Shown piece after piece: positions 34,063 to 43,886 of a stretch of 64,000 bases of DNA (position 1 is the stretch's first letter; each line of letters opens with the position of its first letter). A program made the translations under genes and the position numbers. The DNA is from an uncultured Cohaesibacter sp. (GTDB taxonomy: Bacteria > Pseudomonadota > Alphaproteobacteria > Rhizobiales > Cohaesibacteraceae), in contig NZ_OY762905.1 in NCBI RefSeq assembly GCF_963666525.1, positions 5,039,001-5,103,000 on the forward strand. Direction: 5' to 3'. The notes beneath the pieces are model-generated. The model saw only the letters and a list, made by a program, of their open reading frames with translations, was not told the origin of the DNA and ran no database searches.

Positions 34063-34818
34063 ATGGATTTCAATAGCCCAAAATTGATTGCCGATGAGCT
34101 CATGACCCTGATCGAACATTCTGATCATATCGTTGCCTTTACCGGGGCAGGGATCAGTACGGAAAGCGGCATTCCGGATTTCCGTTCTCCAAAGGGTCTC
34201 TGGGCACAAATGGAACCGATCATGTTTGATGATTTCATTTCAAGTGAAGAAACACGCCTTGAGGACTGGAGAAGACGTTTCATTCAAAATGAAGAGTTTT
34301 CTAAATCAGTGCCGAACGAAGGGCACAAGGCACTCGTCCGCCTCGAACGGCGAGGAAAACTGAGCTGCACCATCACACAGAATATCGACGGACTTCATCA
34401 GCGCAGTGGTCTGCCAACCGACAGGATCATCGAAATCCACGGCAACGGAACCTTCGCCACATGCCTTGACTGTCACGCAGTCATGACGCTGGCCGAAGCC
34501 GAACTCCACATCAGGACGCACGGTACATCGCCCACCTGTCCCAACTGTGGTGGCATTGTCAAAACTGCTATCATCAACTTTGGCCAGGCCATGCCGGAAG
34601 AGGAAATGCGACAGGCCATGCATCAGGCCGGTGATTGTGACCTGTTTATCGTTCTGGGATCGTCGCTCGTCGTTTACCCGGCTGCCGGACTTCCCCAGAT
34701 AGCCAAGCAGCATGGCGCACGACTCGTGATCATCAATCGCGACCCGACTCCCCTTGATGAACTCGCAGACATGAGCATCCAGCACGAAATTGGTGACATC
34801 ATGCAATTCATTGCGTGA
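34063..34818 (+). CDS. Sir2-family NAD-dependent protein deacylase
   Basis: A 251-residue sirtuin. NAD-binding GAGISTESGIPDFRSP starts near residue 28, TQNIDGLHQRSG follows, and the catalytic His lies in EIHGNGTFATC. The structural zinc site is C-x2-C (CLDC) and C-x2-C (CPNC). The FGQAMPE and VLGSSLVVYPAAGLP segments close the NAD site. It removes acyl groups from lysine in cytosolic proteins. The Tyr-x-x-Arg desuccinylase signature was not obvious, so general deacetylation is more likely than desuccinylation. It appears monocistronic. Confidence 0.92.
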   Translation: MDFNSPKLIADELMTLIEHSDHIVAFTGAGISTESGIPDFRSPKGLWAQMEPIMFDDFISSEETRLEDWRRRFIQNEEFSKSVPNEGHKALVRLERRGKLSCTITQNIDGLHQRSGLPTDRIIEIHGNGTFATCLDCHAVMTLAEAELHIRTHGTSPTCPNCGGIVKTAIINFGQAMPEEEMRQAMHQAGDCDLFIVLGSSLVVYPAAGLPQIAKQHGARLVIINRDPTPLDELADMSIQHEIGDIMQFIA

Positions 34819-35058
34819 CCGCCATCAATTCGACGCAGTTCATTTTCTGCGCATTGCTCTGATCAGCAAAGCGGCACATGCCCAACCTTTGGATTGTCAA
34901 GGACATCGTTGACCTGCAAAAGGCCTCAAACGCAGCGAATCACTTTAAAAGTTAAAAAATTATTGATGCAGTCTCTGATCAAGATGATATCCTCAGCCCG
35001 AGAATCGACCAGTGTATTGAGTCGGGAACGAGGCTACGAATAGCATTGAGGCAAGGCT

Positions 35059-35640
35059 ATGGGGGTGAAGATAGTACCAGAGCAGCAACCTTTGGAAATC
35101 GCCGCATCGGATGATGCTGCCTTGGATGTCACGCAGATTGCGGGCAAGATCAAATGGTTTGATGTCGCCAAAGGTTTCGGCTTTATTGTGCCGGATGACA
35201 ACAGCTCTGATGTTTTGTTGCATGTAACCTGCCTTCGCCGGGATGGCTATCGCACCGCCTATGAAGGCGCGCGCGTCGTTTGCGAGGTACTTCAGGGTCC
35301 ACGTGGCTTACAGGCCTTGCGCATCCTTTCCATGGATGAAAGCACCGCGATCCATCCTTCCCAGCTGCCTCCCGCCAACACCCACGTAAAGGTCGACCCC
35401 ACCAGCGAGCTGGAAAAAGCCTGGGTCAAATGGTTCAACCGGGAAAAGGGCTTTGGATTCCTGACGCAAGGCGAGGGATCTGAGGACATTTTCATTCATA
35501 TGGAAACCCTGCGCATCTATGGCCTTACTGAACTGCGACCACATCAGGAAGTGCTTGTTCGTTATGGCCCAAGCCCCAAAGGCAAGATGGCAACGGAAAT
35601 CCGTCCGTCCACCGGAGCCCATATCCCGTCTTCCCATTGA
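35059..35640 (+). CDS. Tandem cold-shock-domain protein
   Basis: 193 residues with two cold-shock domains in one chain. Domain 1 (about 30-95) has KIKWFDVAKGFGFIVPDD and VLLHVTCL; domain 2 (about 118-185) has WVKWFNREKGFGFLTQG and DIFIHMETL. Both RNP1 motifs (KGFGF) are intact; RNP2 of domain 1 is degenerate (LLHVT instead of FVHIS). A Pro/Ser-rich linker joins them. Double-domain Csp proteins are common in alphaproteobacteria and are thought to act as RNA chaperones. The GAGGCAAGG upstream fits the ATG. It stands alone. Confidence 0.9.
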   Translation: MGVKIVPEQQPLEIAASDDAALDVTQIAGKIKWFDVAKGFGFIVPDDNSSDVLLHVTCLRRDGYRTAYEGARVVCEVLQGPRGLQALRILSMDESTAIHPSQLPPANTHVKVDPTSELEKAWVKWFNREKGFGFLTQGEGSEDIFIHMETLRIYGLTELRPHQEVLVRYGPSPKGKMATEIRPSTGAHIPSSH

Positions 35641-35896
35641 TGGTTTTGAGTTGAGGTGCGGCAGACATTGTGCTGCCACGCCACCAGATCTTTGTTGATA
35701 CGCACGGACAAGTGATATGTCCGACATCAAATCTCTTTCTATATTGGTTGAGCTGCCCAAATATCTGTGCGGGCTTCTATTTCGTGTACAGTTCCGCGTC
35801 TTTCCCACCTTGGTCACACTATAGCCACAGCGTCAGACGAAAAGGCGCGTCGAGGCTTCCCTGTTATGGCCGACTTCTGGCCCTGTGAGGTACCTG

Positions 35897-36445
35897 ATGC
35901 CATTCATCCAACACGCAAAAGCCGCTTTGGTACTCATCATTCTTACTGCCAGCTTCAGCCTGTCCGGAATGCAGGCGTCACTGGCTGTTGAGCCTGCTGG
36001 CGCGATCAAGCCACTGGAATCCGTTCCGACCGATTCAATCGCGGAATACCTCAGCGATCAGACACACCTTGTCATTGAGAGCGCAAACGGCAACAGTGCC
36101 TTTGTTATCGAACTGGCGCTTGATGATGCTACGCGCATGAAGGGGCTGATGTTTCGGACCAGTCTGGCGGACGGTCATGGCATGCTGTTCGACTTCGACG
36201 CTACAGAACCGGTGTTCATGTGGATGAAAAACACCTATATTTCGCTCGACATGATCTTTGCCGAAGAAGACGGAACCATCCACCATATCGTCAAGGCAAC
36301 GACCCCCTTGTCGGAATCTGTGATCGGCTCAGCCGGACCGGTGCGCTATGTTCTGGAAGTTCCAAAGGGGACGGCAGACAAGCTGGGGATCAAACCGGGA
36401 GACAAAATGCTCCATCAATTGTTCACACCCAAATCATCTAAATAG
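35897..36445 (+). CDS. Secreted DUF192-domain protein
   Basis: 182 residues from ATG 35897 (MPFIQHAKAALVLIILTAS), chosen because GAGG lies 6 bp upstream; a GTG four codons earlier is the alternative. A signal peptide or membrane anchor is followed after about 50 residues by DUF192: FVIELALDDATRMKGLMFRTSL, then HGMLFDF and VFMWMKNTYISLDMIF, then VLEVPKGTADKLGIKPGD. The domain is widespread and its role is not established; it acts outside the cytoplasm. It often sits beside a cold-shock gene in alphaproteobacteria, as here, for reasons not known to me. Confidence 0.85.
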   Translation: MPFIQHAKAALVLIILTASFSLSGMQASLAVEPAGAIKPLESVPTDSIAEYLSDQTHLVIESANGNSAFVIELALDDATRMKGLMFRTSLADGHGMLFDFDATEPVFMWMKNTYISLDMIFAEEDGTIHHIVKATTPLSESVIGSAGPVRYVLEVPKGTADKLGIKPGDKMLHQLFTPKSSK

Positions 36446-36539
36446 GCAAGGGATACCTATTTGCACTTGCCGATCCAAGGTGCGATTGCTATGCAAACGC
36501 CATTCTTCATCAGGGAACCAGTTGCCTGATGACCGGTAC

Positions 36540-36615
36540 GGAGCGTAGCGCAGCCTGGTAGCGCACCTGATTTGGGATCAGGGGGTCGGAGGTTCGAATC
36601 CTCTCGCTCCGACCA
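36540..36615 (+). tRNA. tRNA-Pro (anticodon TGG)
   Basis: The acceptor CGGAGCG pairs with CGCTCCG. The anticodon arm CCTGA-TTTGGGA-TCAGG gives TGG, and the T arm GGTTCGAATCC is standard. CCA is encoded. Confidence 0.95.
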
Positions 36616-36674
36616 TTTGAAAGTGGGTTTTCGTTCGGCATTTCAGCCAATGAAGGGCTCCCGGAAAGGGCTTC

Positions 36675-36986
36675 ATGACAAAAGCGAGAATTTTCAGACC
36701 CGCCAAGAATGCCATGCAGTCCGGTTTGGCGAACAGCCAGAACTGGCATCTCACGTTCGAACCAGAGACTGCAAGGAACAAGGATCCGCTGACCGGACAT
36801 ATTTCGTCATCTGATACCCGCCAGCAGATCAACATGTCGTTTCCGACAAAGGAGGCCGCCGTCTCCTATGCCCAGCGACATGACATAGCTTTTCAGATTC
36901 TGGAACCCAAGGCACGCAAGAGGATTGTCAAAGCCTATTCGGACAATTTTTCCTTCGAGCGTCAGGAAGGGAACTGGACCCACTGA
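36675..36986 (+). CDS. NDUFS4-like accessory subunit of NADH dehydrogenase (complex I)
   Basis: A 103-residue ETC complex I subunit conserved-region protein. It starts MTKARIFRPAKNAMQSG, has NSQNWHLTFEPE and DPLTGHISSSDTRQQINMSFPTKEAAVSYAQRHDI, and ends close to the usual YSDNFSFER signature. In alphaproteobacteria and mitochondria this subunit stabilises the peripheral arm of complex I near the NADH-binding module. Finding it far from the nuo operon is normal. It lies between two tRNA genes and has no operon partner. Confidence 0.93.
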   Translation: MTKARIFRPAKNAMQSGLANSQNWHLTFEPETARNKDPLTGHISSSDTRQQINMSFPTKEAAVSYAQRHDIAFQILEPKARKRIVKAYSDNFSFERQEGNWTH

Positions 36987-37046
36987 ACACCTCAGCTTCC
37001 ATAAGCTGATGGTTACTTTCGAGGGCCACAAGCCCCGCAACAATAC

Positions 37047-37123
37047 GGCCCCTTAGCTCAGTTGGATAGAGCAGCTGACTTCTAATCAGCAGGTCGCAGG
37101 TTCGAATCCTGCAGGGGTCGCCA
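37047..37123 (+). tRNA. tRNA-Arg (anticodon TCT)
   Basis: The acceptor GGCCCCT pairs with AGGGGTC (one G-U). The D arm is AGCTCAGTTGGATAGAGC, and the anticodon arm CTGAC-TTCTAAT-CAG presents TCT. The T arm CAGGTTCGAATCCTG is standard. CCA is encoded. Confidence 0.95.
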
Positions 37124-37448
37124 CTTTCCTTGAGACGATACATCTTTTTTCCGCTCAACATTGCGCTTGCTGCGAAACTGATTCCTTCGTAGAGATACAC
37201 CTCTGCAGGGCCTCTTTGCCTCGGCAAACTGCGCGCCAGACACTACGGCCATCACCATATTGTTCCAGCTTCGTTTTCACTGCAGATGAACTCAATGCTG
37301 AGTATCGGTGAAAATACGCAATTAAATGCGTTTGGAAACAATCGTCATGGCATGAAAATGCAAATCCGCATCTTGCCTCGACACCGGTCAATCAATAGCA
37401 TGGCGCCAAATCGCGACAGGATAGTCAAATCATTCGGGAGAGTGTGAA
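37124..37448. promoter_or_regulatory. Control region of choXWV
   Basis: No gene is seen in these 325 bp. ACGCA and TGCGT (37316-37331) form a small inverted repeat around ATTAAA, about 120 bp upstream of choX. It could bind a regulator, but nothing confirms this. No clear promoter was identified. Confidence 0.35.
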
Positions 37449-38369
37449 ATGAAACTGGCAGCCGCAGCAACCATCCTTGCCTTGTCCACCTCAGCTGCCT
37501 TTGCAGACTGTTCATTGGTAACCTTCTCCGATGTAGGTTGGACCGACATCACGGCAACAACAGCCACAACGAGCACCATTCTTCAGGCGCTTGGCTACAA
37601 GACCGACACCCGCATCCTTTCCTTGCCCGTGACCTATATCTCGCTCGAAGAGGGCAAGGTGGACGTCTTTCTCGGCACCTGGCTGCCAAGCATGGAAGCG
37701 GACATCAAACCCTATCGTGAAAAAGGTACTATCGACACCGTCCGCGCCAATCTGACGGGGGCAAAATACACCCTTGCCACCAACGCCGCCGGTGCAAAGC
37801 TGGGCATCACCGATTTCGCGTCTATTGCCACGCATGCCGACGAGTTGAAGAGCTCCATCTATGGCATCGAGCCGGGCAATGACGGCAATCGACTGATCAT
37901 GACTATGATTGAAAAGAACGCCTTCAACCTGAAAGATTTCAAGATCCGCGAAAGCTCGGAGCAGGGCATGCTCAGCCAGGTCCAGCGGCTCTCGAAACGG
38001 GATCAGCCGATCGTCTTTCTGGGCTGGGAACCGCATCCCATGAATTCGAGTTTCGAATTGACCTATCTGAGCGGCGGGGACGAGTTCTTCGGGCCAGACT
38101 TTGGCGGCGCAACGGTCTATACCAACACCCGAGCCGGATATGCAAATGAGTGCCCAAATGTTGGCAAACTGCTAAATAACCTTGAGTTTTCCCTCAAAAT
38201 GGAAAATGAGATCATGGGTTACATCCTCAACGACGGGAAAAAGGCCGAAGACGCTGCAAAGATCTGGCTAAAAGCCAATCCTTCCGTTTTGGATAAATGG
38301 CTCGATGGTGTAGAAACTCTCGATGGCAAACCTGCATTGCCAGCAGCAAAGTCCGCACTGGGGCTTTGA
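37449..38369 (+). CDS. choX: Choline ABC transporter, periplasmic binding protein ChoX
   Basis: A 306-residue binding protein with a signal peptide (KLAAAATILALSTSAAFAD). The OpuAC/ChoX fold is shown by VGWTDITATTATTSTILQALGY and DVFLGTWLPSM, and by VFLGWEPHPMN, where the aromatic-box residues that bind the quaternary ammonium lie. GGGAG precedes the ATG by 9 bp. It delivers choline, possibly betaine, to ChoW. It is the first gene of choXWV and is separated from choW by a strong hairpin. Confidence 0.93.
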   Translation: MKLAAAATILALSTSAAFADCSLVTFSDVGWTDITATTATTSTILQALGYKTDTRILSLPVTYISLEEGKVDVFLGTWLPSMEADIKPYREKGTIDTVRANLTGAKYTLATNAAGAKLGITDFASIATHADELKSSIYGIEPGNDGNRLIMTMIEKNAFNLKDFKIRESSEQGMLSQVQRLSKRDQPIVFLGWEPHPMNSSFELTYLSGGDEFFGPDFGGATVYTNTRAGYANECPNVGKLLNNLEFSLKMENEIMGYILNDGKKAEDAAKIWLKANPSVLDKWLDGVETLDGKPALPAAKSALGL

Positions 38370-38382
38370 CCATACCAAAATC

Positions 38383-38406
38383 ATGGTCCCATCGCGATGG
38401 GACCAT
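38383..38406 (+). terminator. Intercistronic hairpin after choX
   Basis: A perfect palindrome with 12-bp arms (ATGGTCCCATCG and complement), followed by TTTCT. It lies between choX and choW and probably attenuates or protects the choX transcript. Confidence 0.75.
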
Positions 38407-38461
38407 TTCTACCGCCCTGTTCTGAGCGTGTCGGTGGATTGAGACAAAAGGAACGCCGAAC

Positions 38462-39294
<833 letters not shown>

Positions 39295-39298
<4 letters not shown>

Positions 39299-40332
39299 CG
39301 ACCGCCATCAAACTCGAAAAAGTCTCCATCGTTTTTGGTGACAAACCCGAATCTGCCTTGCCCTATATGGATCAGGGACTTACCCGCACAGCGATTCAGG
39401 AAAAGTCAAACCAGATCATGGCCGTTCAGGATTGCTCCTTCGACGTTGAGGAGGGCGAGATATTTGTCCTGATGGGATTGTCCGGTTCTGGCAAGTCGAC
39501 CCTGCTGCGCGCGGTCAACGGCCTCAACCCGGTCGTGCGGGGTGCGGTTCATGTCAACACCGGAGACAATCTTCTGAACGTCACCAAAGCATCGGCCCAG
39601 AAACTGCGCAATATCCGGCGCAACCGAGTCGCCATGGTCTTCCAGCAATTTGCACTTTTGCCATGGCGCACGGTGGCGGAAAATGTCGGCCTCGGGTTGG
39701 AACTGTCTGGCATGCCACGACGTCTGCGCCGGGAAGCAGCCATGGAACAGTTGGCGCTGGTGGGACTTGAAGGCTGGGCCGACAATCAGGTCAGTGAACT
39801 GTCCGGCGGCATGCAGCAGCGGGTGGGGCTCGCCCGCGCCTTCGCAACGAAGGCGCCGATCCTGCTGATGGACGAACCCTTTTCCGCGCTCGATCCGCTT
39901 ATCCGCTGCAAGCTGCAGGATGAACTGCTCGACCTGCAGAAAAAGCTCAAGCGGACGATCCTGTTTGTCAGTCATGATCTGGACGAAGCCTTCAAACTGG
40001 GCAACCGCATTGCGATCATGGAAGGTGGCCACATCAAACAGATCGGCACACCGCAAACAATCTTTTCAAAACCGGCAGATGATTATGTCTCCGAGTTTGT
40101 CGCCAACATGAACCCGCTCGGCGTTCTACGTGTGTGCGATGGCATGGTAAGCCCCAAGAGCACACAATATGAAAAGACCATCGGCGCCGATGTTCTTCTG
40201 TCGGCCAGCCTCGACCTACTGGTGAAATCGACTAGTCCACTCGGGGTCATCCGCAATGGCCAGACCGTCGGCGAACTGTCTGCCCGCAATGCCTTGCGCC
40301 TGCTGTCGGGGTGCCCTGGGAATGAAGCCTGA
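39295..40332 (+). CDS. choV: Choline ABC transporter ATP-binding protein ChoV
   Basis: A 345-residue ProV-type ATPase. Walker A is GLSGSGKST, the Q-loop VFQQFALLPWRT, the signature LSGGMQQRVGLARAF, Walker B ILLMDEPFSALD, and the H-loop VSHDLDEAF. A C-terminal extension of about 75 residues stands where ProV has CBS domains; it is shorter, as in ChoV. Translation begins at TTG 39295, overlapping the choW stop, and no nearer ATG exists, so it depends on coupling to choW. Confidence 0.93.
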
Positions 40333-40433
40333 TCTCGGTCGAATGCGGGCGAGTGGCAGATCATCGACAGCGATTGTATTTTGCTCTGACCTGACGCTAA
40401 GATAGGCGAATGAAACAGATTTGAGGGCGTGTC

Positions 40434-41102
40434 ATGAATAACCGCAGCTTTGTCGTCATCGGCCTGGGCACATTCGGCAGCACTGTCGCCAGAGAGTTGG
40501 CCAACTTCGGCAATCCGGTTCTTGGCATCGATTCAAGGGAACAGAATGTCGCTGCACTGGCTGACACCCTGTCTGAAGCGATTATCGCAGACGGGCGTGA
40601 CGAGGTGGCGCTCAAGGAAGCCGGCGTCGGCGACTATGATGTTGCCATCATTGCCATTGGCGAAGATCTGGAAGCCAACATTCTCTGCACGATGAACACC
40701 AAGCTCCTCGGTGTGAAGACCATCTGGGTCAAGGCGCTCAACAAGACACATCATCGGATCCTTTCCCGGCTGGGGGCAGACCGTATCATTCTGCCTGAAC
40801 AGGAAGTCGGCCAGCATATCGCCCAGATGCTGCATAACCCTCAGGTGCGGGACTATGTCAGCCTCGGCAATGGCTATCATGTCGTCGACTTCAAGGTGCC
40901 AAAGCTGCTCGATGGCGTTTCCGTCTCCGACCCGAAATGGTTTGATGTCGACGATCTGCGTGTTCTGGGTTTCATGCGCGATAGCCAGTATTATTCCGGC
41001 GTCAACCAGAGCGAGCCCCTCAAGGAAGACGACAAGCTCTTGTTGCTGGGCAAGCGCCCGGACCTGCGCCGCTTCGGAGACTCCCTCAGAGGCCGGAGTT
41101 GA
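40434..41102 (+). CDS. ktrA: Potassium uptake regulatory subunit, KtrA/TrkA type
   Basis: A 222-residue RCK protein. The TrkA-N Rossmann domain has FVVIGLGTFGSTVARELANFG with a following Asp (GID), and a TrkA-C domain covers about 135-215. This single-domain-pair layout is KtrA rather than duplicated TrkA. It binds nucleotides on the cytosolic side and gates KtrB. The ktrB gene starts 3 bp after its stop. Confidence 0.9.
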   Translation: MNNRSFVVIGLGTFGSTVARELANFGNPVLGIDSREQNVAALADTLSEAIIADGRDEVALKEAGVGDYDVAIIAIGEDLEANILCTMNTKLLGVKTIWVKALNKTHHRILSRLGADRIILPEQEVGQHIAQMLHNPQVRDYVSLGNGYHVVDFKVPKLLDGVSVSDPKWFDVDDLRVLGFMRDSQYYSGVNQSEPLKEDDKLLLLGKRPDLRRFGDSLRGRS

Positions 41103-41105
41103 ACG

Positions 41106-42440
41106 ATGGCAGTCTCGAACCCGAAGCGCAAAGTGGCCGGTTATCCGCCACCTCTGGTGCTTGTCCTGCTCTATGCGTCGCTGATCCTTGTCGGCACTCT
41201 GGGCCTGAAGCTGCCCACGGCAACAACGTCTCCCATCACTTGGTCGGATGCGATGTTCACCGCCACTTCGGCGGTGACGGTGACCGGGCTCGCGGTGGTT
41301 GATACGGGGCAGGGGTTCACCTTCTTTGGTCAGACCATTATCTGCCTCTTGATCCAACTTGGCGGACTGGGCTTGATGACCTTCGCCGTCCTGATCCTGA
41401 CCATGCTCGGGATCCCCATCGGGTTTACCAACCGTCTCTATCTTCGTGAGGATCTCAATCAGACCTCGGCAACCGACCTTCTGGCCTTGACCAAGACTAT
41501 TCTGCGGGTGGTGCTGCTCTGCGAACTTATCGGCGCGGCCATTCTGGCGATGGTCTTCGTACCCGAATTTGGTGTTCAACTCGGCCTCTGGAGTGCGGTT
41601 TTCCATGCCGTATCCGCCTTCAACAATGCCGGATTTTCTCTCTATTCGGATAGCCTGAGCCACTGGGTCGGCAATCCGGTAATCAACATCACGGTGCCTT
41701 GCCTTTTCATTATTGGCGGATTGGGCTTCACCGTCATCGCCGATATCTGGCGCCTACGTTCCTGGCAGAAGTATTCCCTTCACAGCAAGCTGATGCTCGT
41801 CGGAACGGCCATTCTTCTCGTCGTCTCCTTTGCCAGTTTTGCGGCGCTGGAATGGAACAATCCTGCGACTCTTGGCGGGCTGGACTGGCCAGCCAAACTC
41901 TGGGCCAGCTGGTTTCAGGGGGCCACCACCCGAACGGCCGGCTTCAACACCGTAGACATGGCCGGACTGACCGATGCCAGCAGTCTGATGTTTATGATCC
42001 TGATGGTCATCGGCTCCGGAAGCACATCAACAGGCGGCGGGATCAAGGTCACCACATTCATCGTGCTCGTTCTGGCGACCCTTGCCTTTTTCAAGCGCCA
42101 GACCACGATCGATGTCTTCGGCCGCAGAATCGGACCTGAGCAGATCGTCAAGGTCCTCGCTCTGGTCATGGTCTCCCTGTCAATTATCCTGACGGGATTG
42201 TTCGTGATGCTGGTCTATCACGAAGGCCGCTTCCTCGACGTGGCCTTCGAAACCCTGTCGGCCTTCGGCACGGTCGGCCTTTCCCGCGGGATCACCGCCG
42301 AATTTGACAGTCTCGGACGCGTTATCATCATGACCATCATGTTCGTCGGACGCGTCGGCCCCTTAACGATAGGCTTCCTTCTGGCCGCGCAGAGACCAAA
42401 ACGGATCTCCTACCCTGCGGGCAGGATCTATCTGGGATAG
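41106..42440 (+). CDS. ktrB: Potassium transporter, KtrB/TrkH family
   Basis: A 444-residue membrane protein with four MPM repeats. Selectivity-loop sequences are TATSAVTVTGLAVVDTG, AVSAFNNAGFSLY, TTRTAGFNTVDM and TLSAFGTVGLSRG, with the filter glycine visible in each. It takes up K+, usually coupled to Na+, with KtrA. The GSGSTSTGGGIKV turn in the third repeat is the intramembrane gating loop. The pair probably serves osmotic adaptation, in keeping with the neighbouring choline importer. Confidence 0.92.
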   Translation: MAVSNPKRKVAGYPPPLVLVLLYASLILVGTLGLKLPTATTSPITWSDAMFTATSAVTVTGLAVVDTGQGFTFFGQTIICLLIQLGGLGLMTFAVLILTMLGIPIGFTNRLYLREDLNQTSATDLLALTKTILRVVLLCELIGAAILAMVFVPEFGVQLGLWSAVFHAVSAFNNAGFSLYSDSLSHWVGNPVINITVPCLFIIGGLGFTVIADIWRLRSWQKYSLHSKLMLVGTAILLVVSFASFAALEWNNPATLGGLDWPAKLWASWFQGATTRTAGFNTVDMAGLTDASSLMFMILMVIGSGSTSTGGGIKVTTFIVLVLATLAFFKRQTTIDVFGRRIGPEQIVKVLALVMVSLSIILTGLFVMLVYHEGRFLDVAFETLSAFGTVGLSRGITAEFDSLGRVIIMTIMFVGRVGPLTIGFLLAAQRPKRISYPAGRIYLG

Positions 42441-42490
42441 GGATGAGACCTGGAAAATAAAGTTGCTGATACTTCTACGCACAACATGCG

Positions 42491-43357
42491 TCAGATCATG
42501 ACCTGATTGCTTTCGACATAGTGATCGAGAAATCCGAACATCGGGCGGGTCTTGCCGAATTTCGGCGTATCGAGCCCGAGGCGCTTGTGCATGATGCTAT
42601 CAATGTCAGCCGCAGTAAACGGCTTCTTGAGGAAACCGGTGATGCCGACAAAGGCCGCTGAGCGCTCAAGATGGTCATTGTCACTGGTCGACATCATGTA
42701 AATGCCGATGCGATCGGAAACGCTGCGGATCATTCCGGCCAGTTCTATGCCATCAACATCTGGCATATGGAAGTCGGTCAGGATGATTTGCGGGCGCTCT
42801 GCAACAATCGCCTTGAGCGCTGCCTTGGCACTGTCTGCCTCGCAGATTTCAAACGAAAAGCGGCTTTTGTTGAGGATCTTGCAAGCCAGTTTGCGCATGG
42901 TTGCGGAATCATCGACAACCAGGATGCGATATTTTTCGGTCATCACGATATAAGTCATGAAGACATCCGCCGCGTCCTGCGCCTTGAATGGCTTCTCCAT
43001 GAAATGATAGGCGCCATACTCCTTGAGTACGGCTTCCGCCTTCTGGTCCATATTGCCCGAAACAGCAATCGTCAGGCAGTCTTTCGAGATCGTGTTCGGC
43101 AATTCTGAAACCAGCTGCGGCCCCGTCAGGCCCGGCATGTTGATATCGATGAAAGCCACATCGATCTTCTGCTTATTGAACACTTGGAGAGCGGCCGCCC
43201 CGTCCGCGACATAGGTCACGTCAAGATAGCGGTGATCCTTGTAGACCTGAATACCGCGTCGGATCACATCCCGCGTTACAGAACTGTCATCGGCCACAAG
43301 CACTCGAAGCATTTTGTGAACGACGGTTTGTTCGGATGTTTTTCTATTGGCGATCAT
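42491..43357 (-). CDS. Double-receiver response regulator without output domain
   Basis: A 288-residue protein with two receiver domains. REC1 (about 16-135) has VADDSS, the phospho-acceptor Asp71 in FIDINMPG, and Lys in MEKPF. REC2 (about 143-262) has VVDDSA, Asp195 in LTDFHMPD, and Lys in LKKPF. Neither domain is followed by a DNA-binding or enzymatic domain, only a 25-residue tail. A start at 43312 (MLRVLVADD) is equally possible; neither start has a clear ribosome-binding site. It may act as a phosphate relay or sink, or bind a partner protein. No cognate kinase is nearby. Confidence 0.85.
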   Translation of the reverse strand: MIANRKTSEQTVVHKMLRVLVADDSSVTRDVIRRGIQVYKDHRYLDVTYVADGAAALQVFNKQKIDVAFIDINMPGLTGPQLVSELPNTISKDCLTIAVSGNMDQKAEAVLKEYGAYHFMEKPFKAQDAADVFMTYIVMTEKYRILVVDDSATMRKLACKILNKSRFSFEICEADSAKAALKAIVAERPQIILTDFHMPDVDGIELAGMIRSVSDRIGIYMMSTSDNDHLERSAAFVGITGFLKKPFTAADIDSIMHKRLGLDTPKFGKTRPMFGFLDHYVESNQVMI

Positions 43358-43886
43358 GGCGGATGCTCTGCGTATATCGGACGGACTTCATGCACGTATC
43401 AGATGGAGCCAAGGAGAGTCGTTGGCATATAAGGAAATAGAAAACAAAAATTACCATTTGATGATCATTTCTGCTTCAGATTATACAAAAGTCTTTCATA
43501 AATTCAGCGTCGCGCAAGGGTGGCATTTGTGCCATCACACCAAATGTCCCCTAAGTCATTGTATTAGCGGTACAAAGTCTGACTTTTCCTATTTGCCACT
43601 ATATGGCAGCGCCTCTCCGGCAAGAAATTTTTTCTTTTTTCAGTACCCTCATTTCTCCCAAAAGGGAAAGGGGCGTTACCGCGCCTGCATTTGGCCACAT
43701 CTTGAGGCTTTCATGGCAAGGCTTACAATAAGATGATTGCAAGCCACGGCCGCTGTTGGAACGAGGAAACTTTTCACACCCGTTTGTGCCACATGTCTGT
43801 GCATCGCTGGCCAAATCCGCTAATAGGTTCGTATCAGAACACTGCGGTATCATCGAGATACAGCGCAAGCCCACGGAGAGACACCA
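43358..43886. other. Intergenic region before the lipid A cluster
   Basis: About 530 bp with no convincing gene on either strand. It contains short T-rich runs near 43625 and must hold the promoters of the double-receiver gene and the ArnT-like gene. No operator or RNA gene was recognised. Confidence 0.4.
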
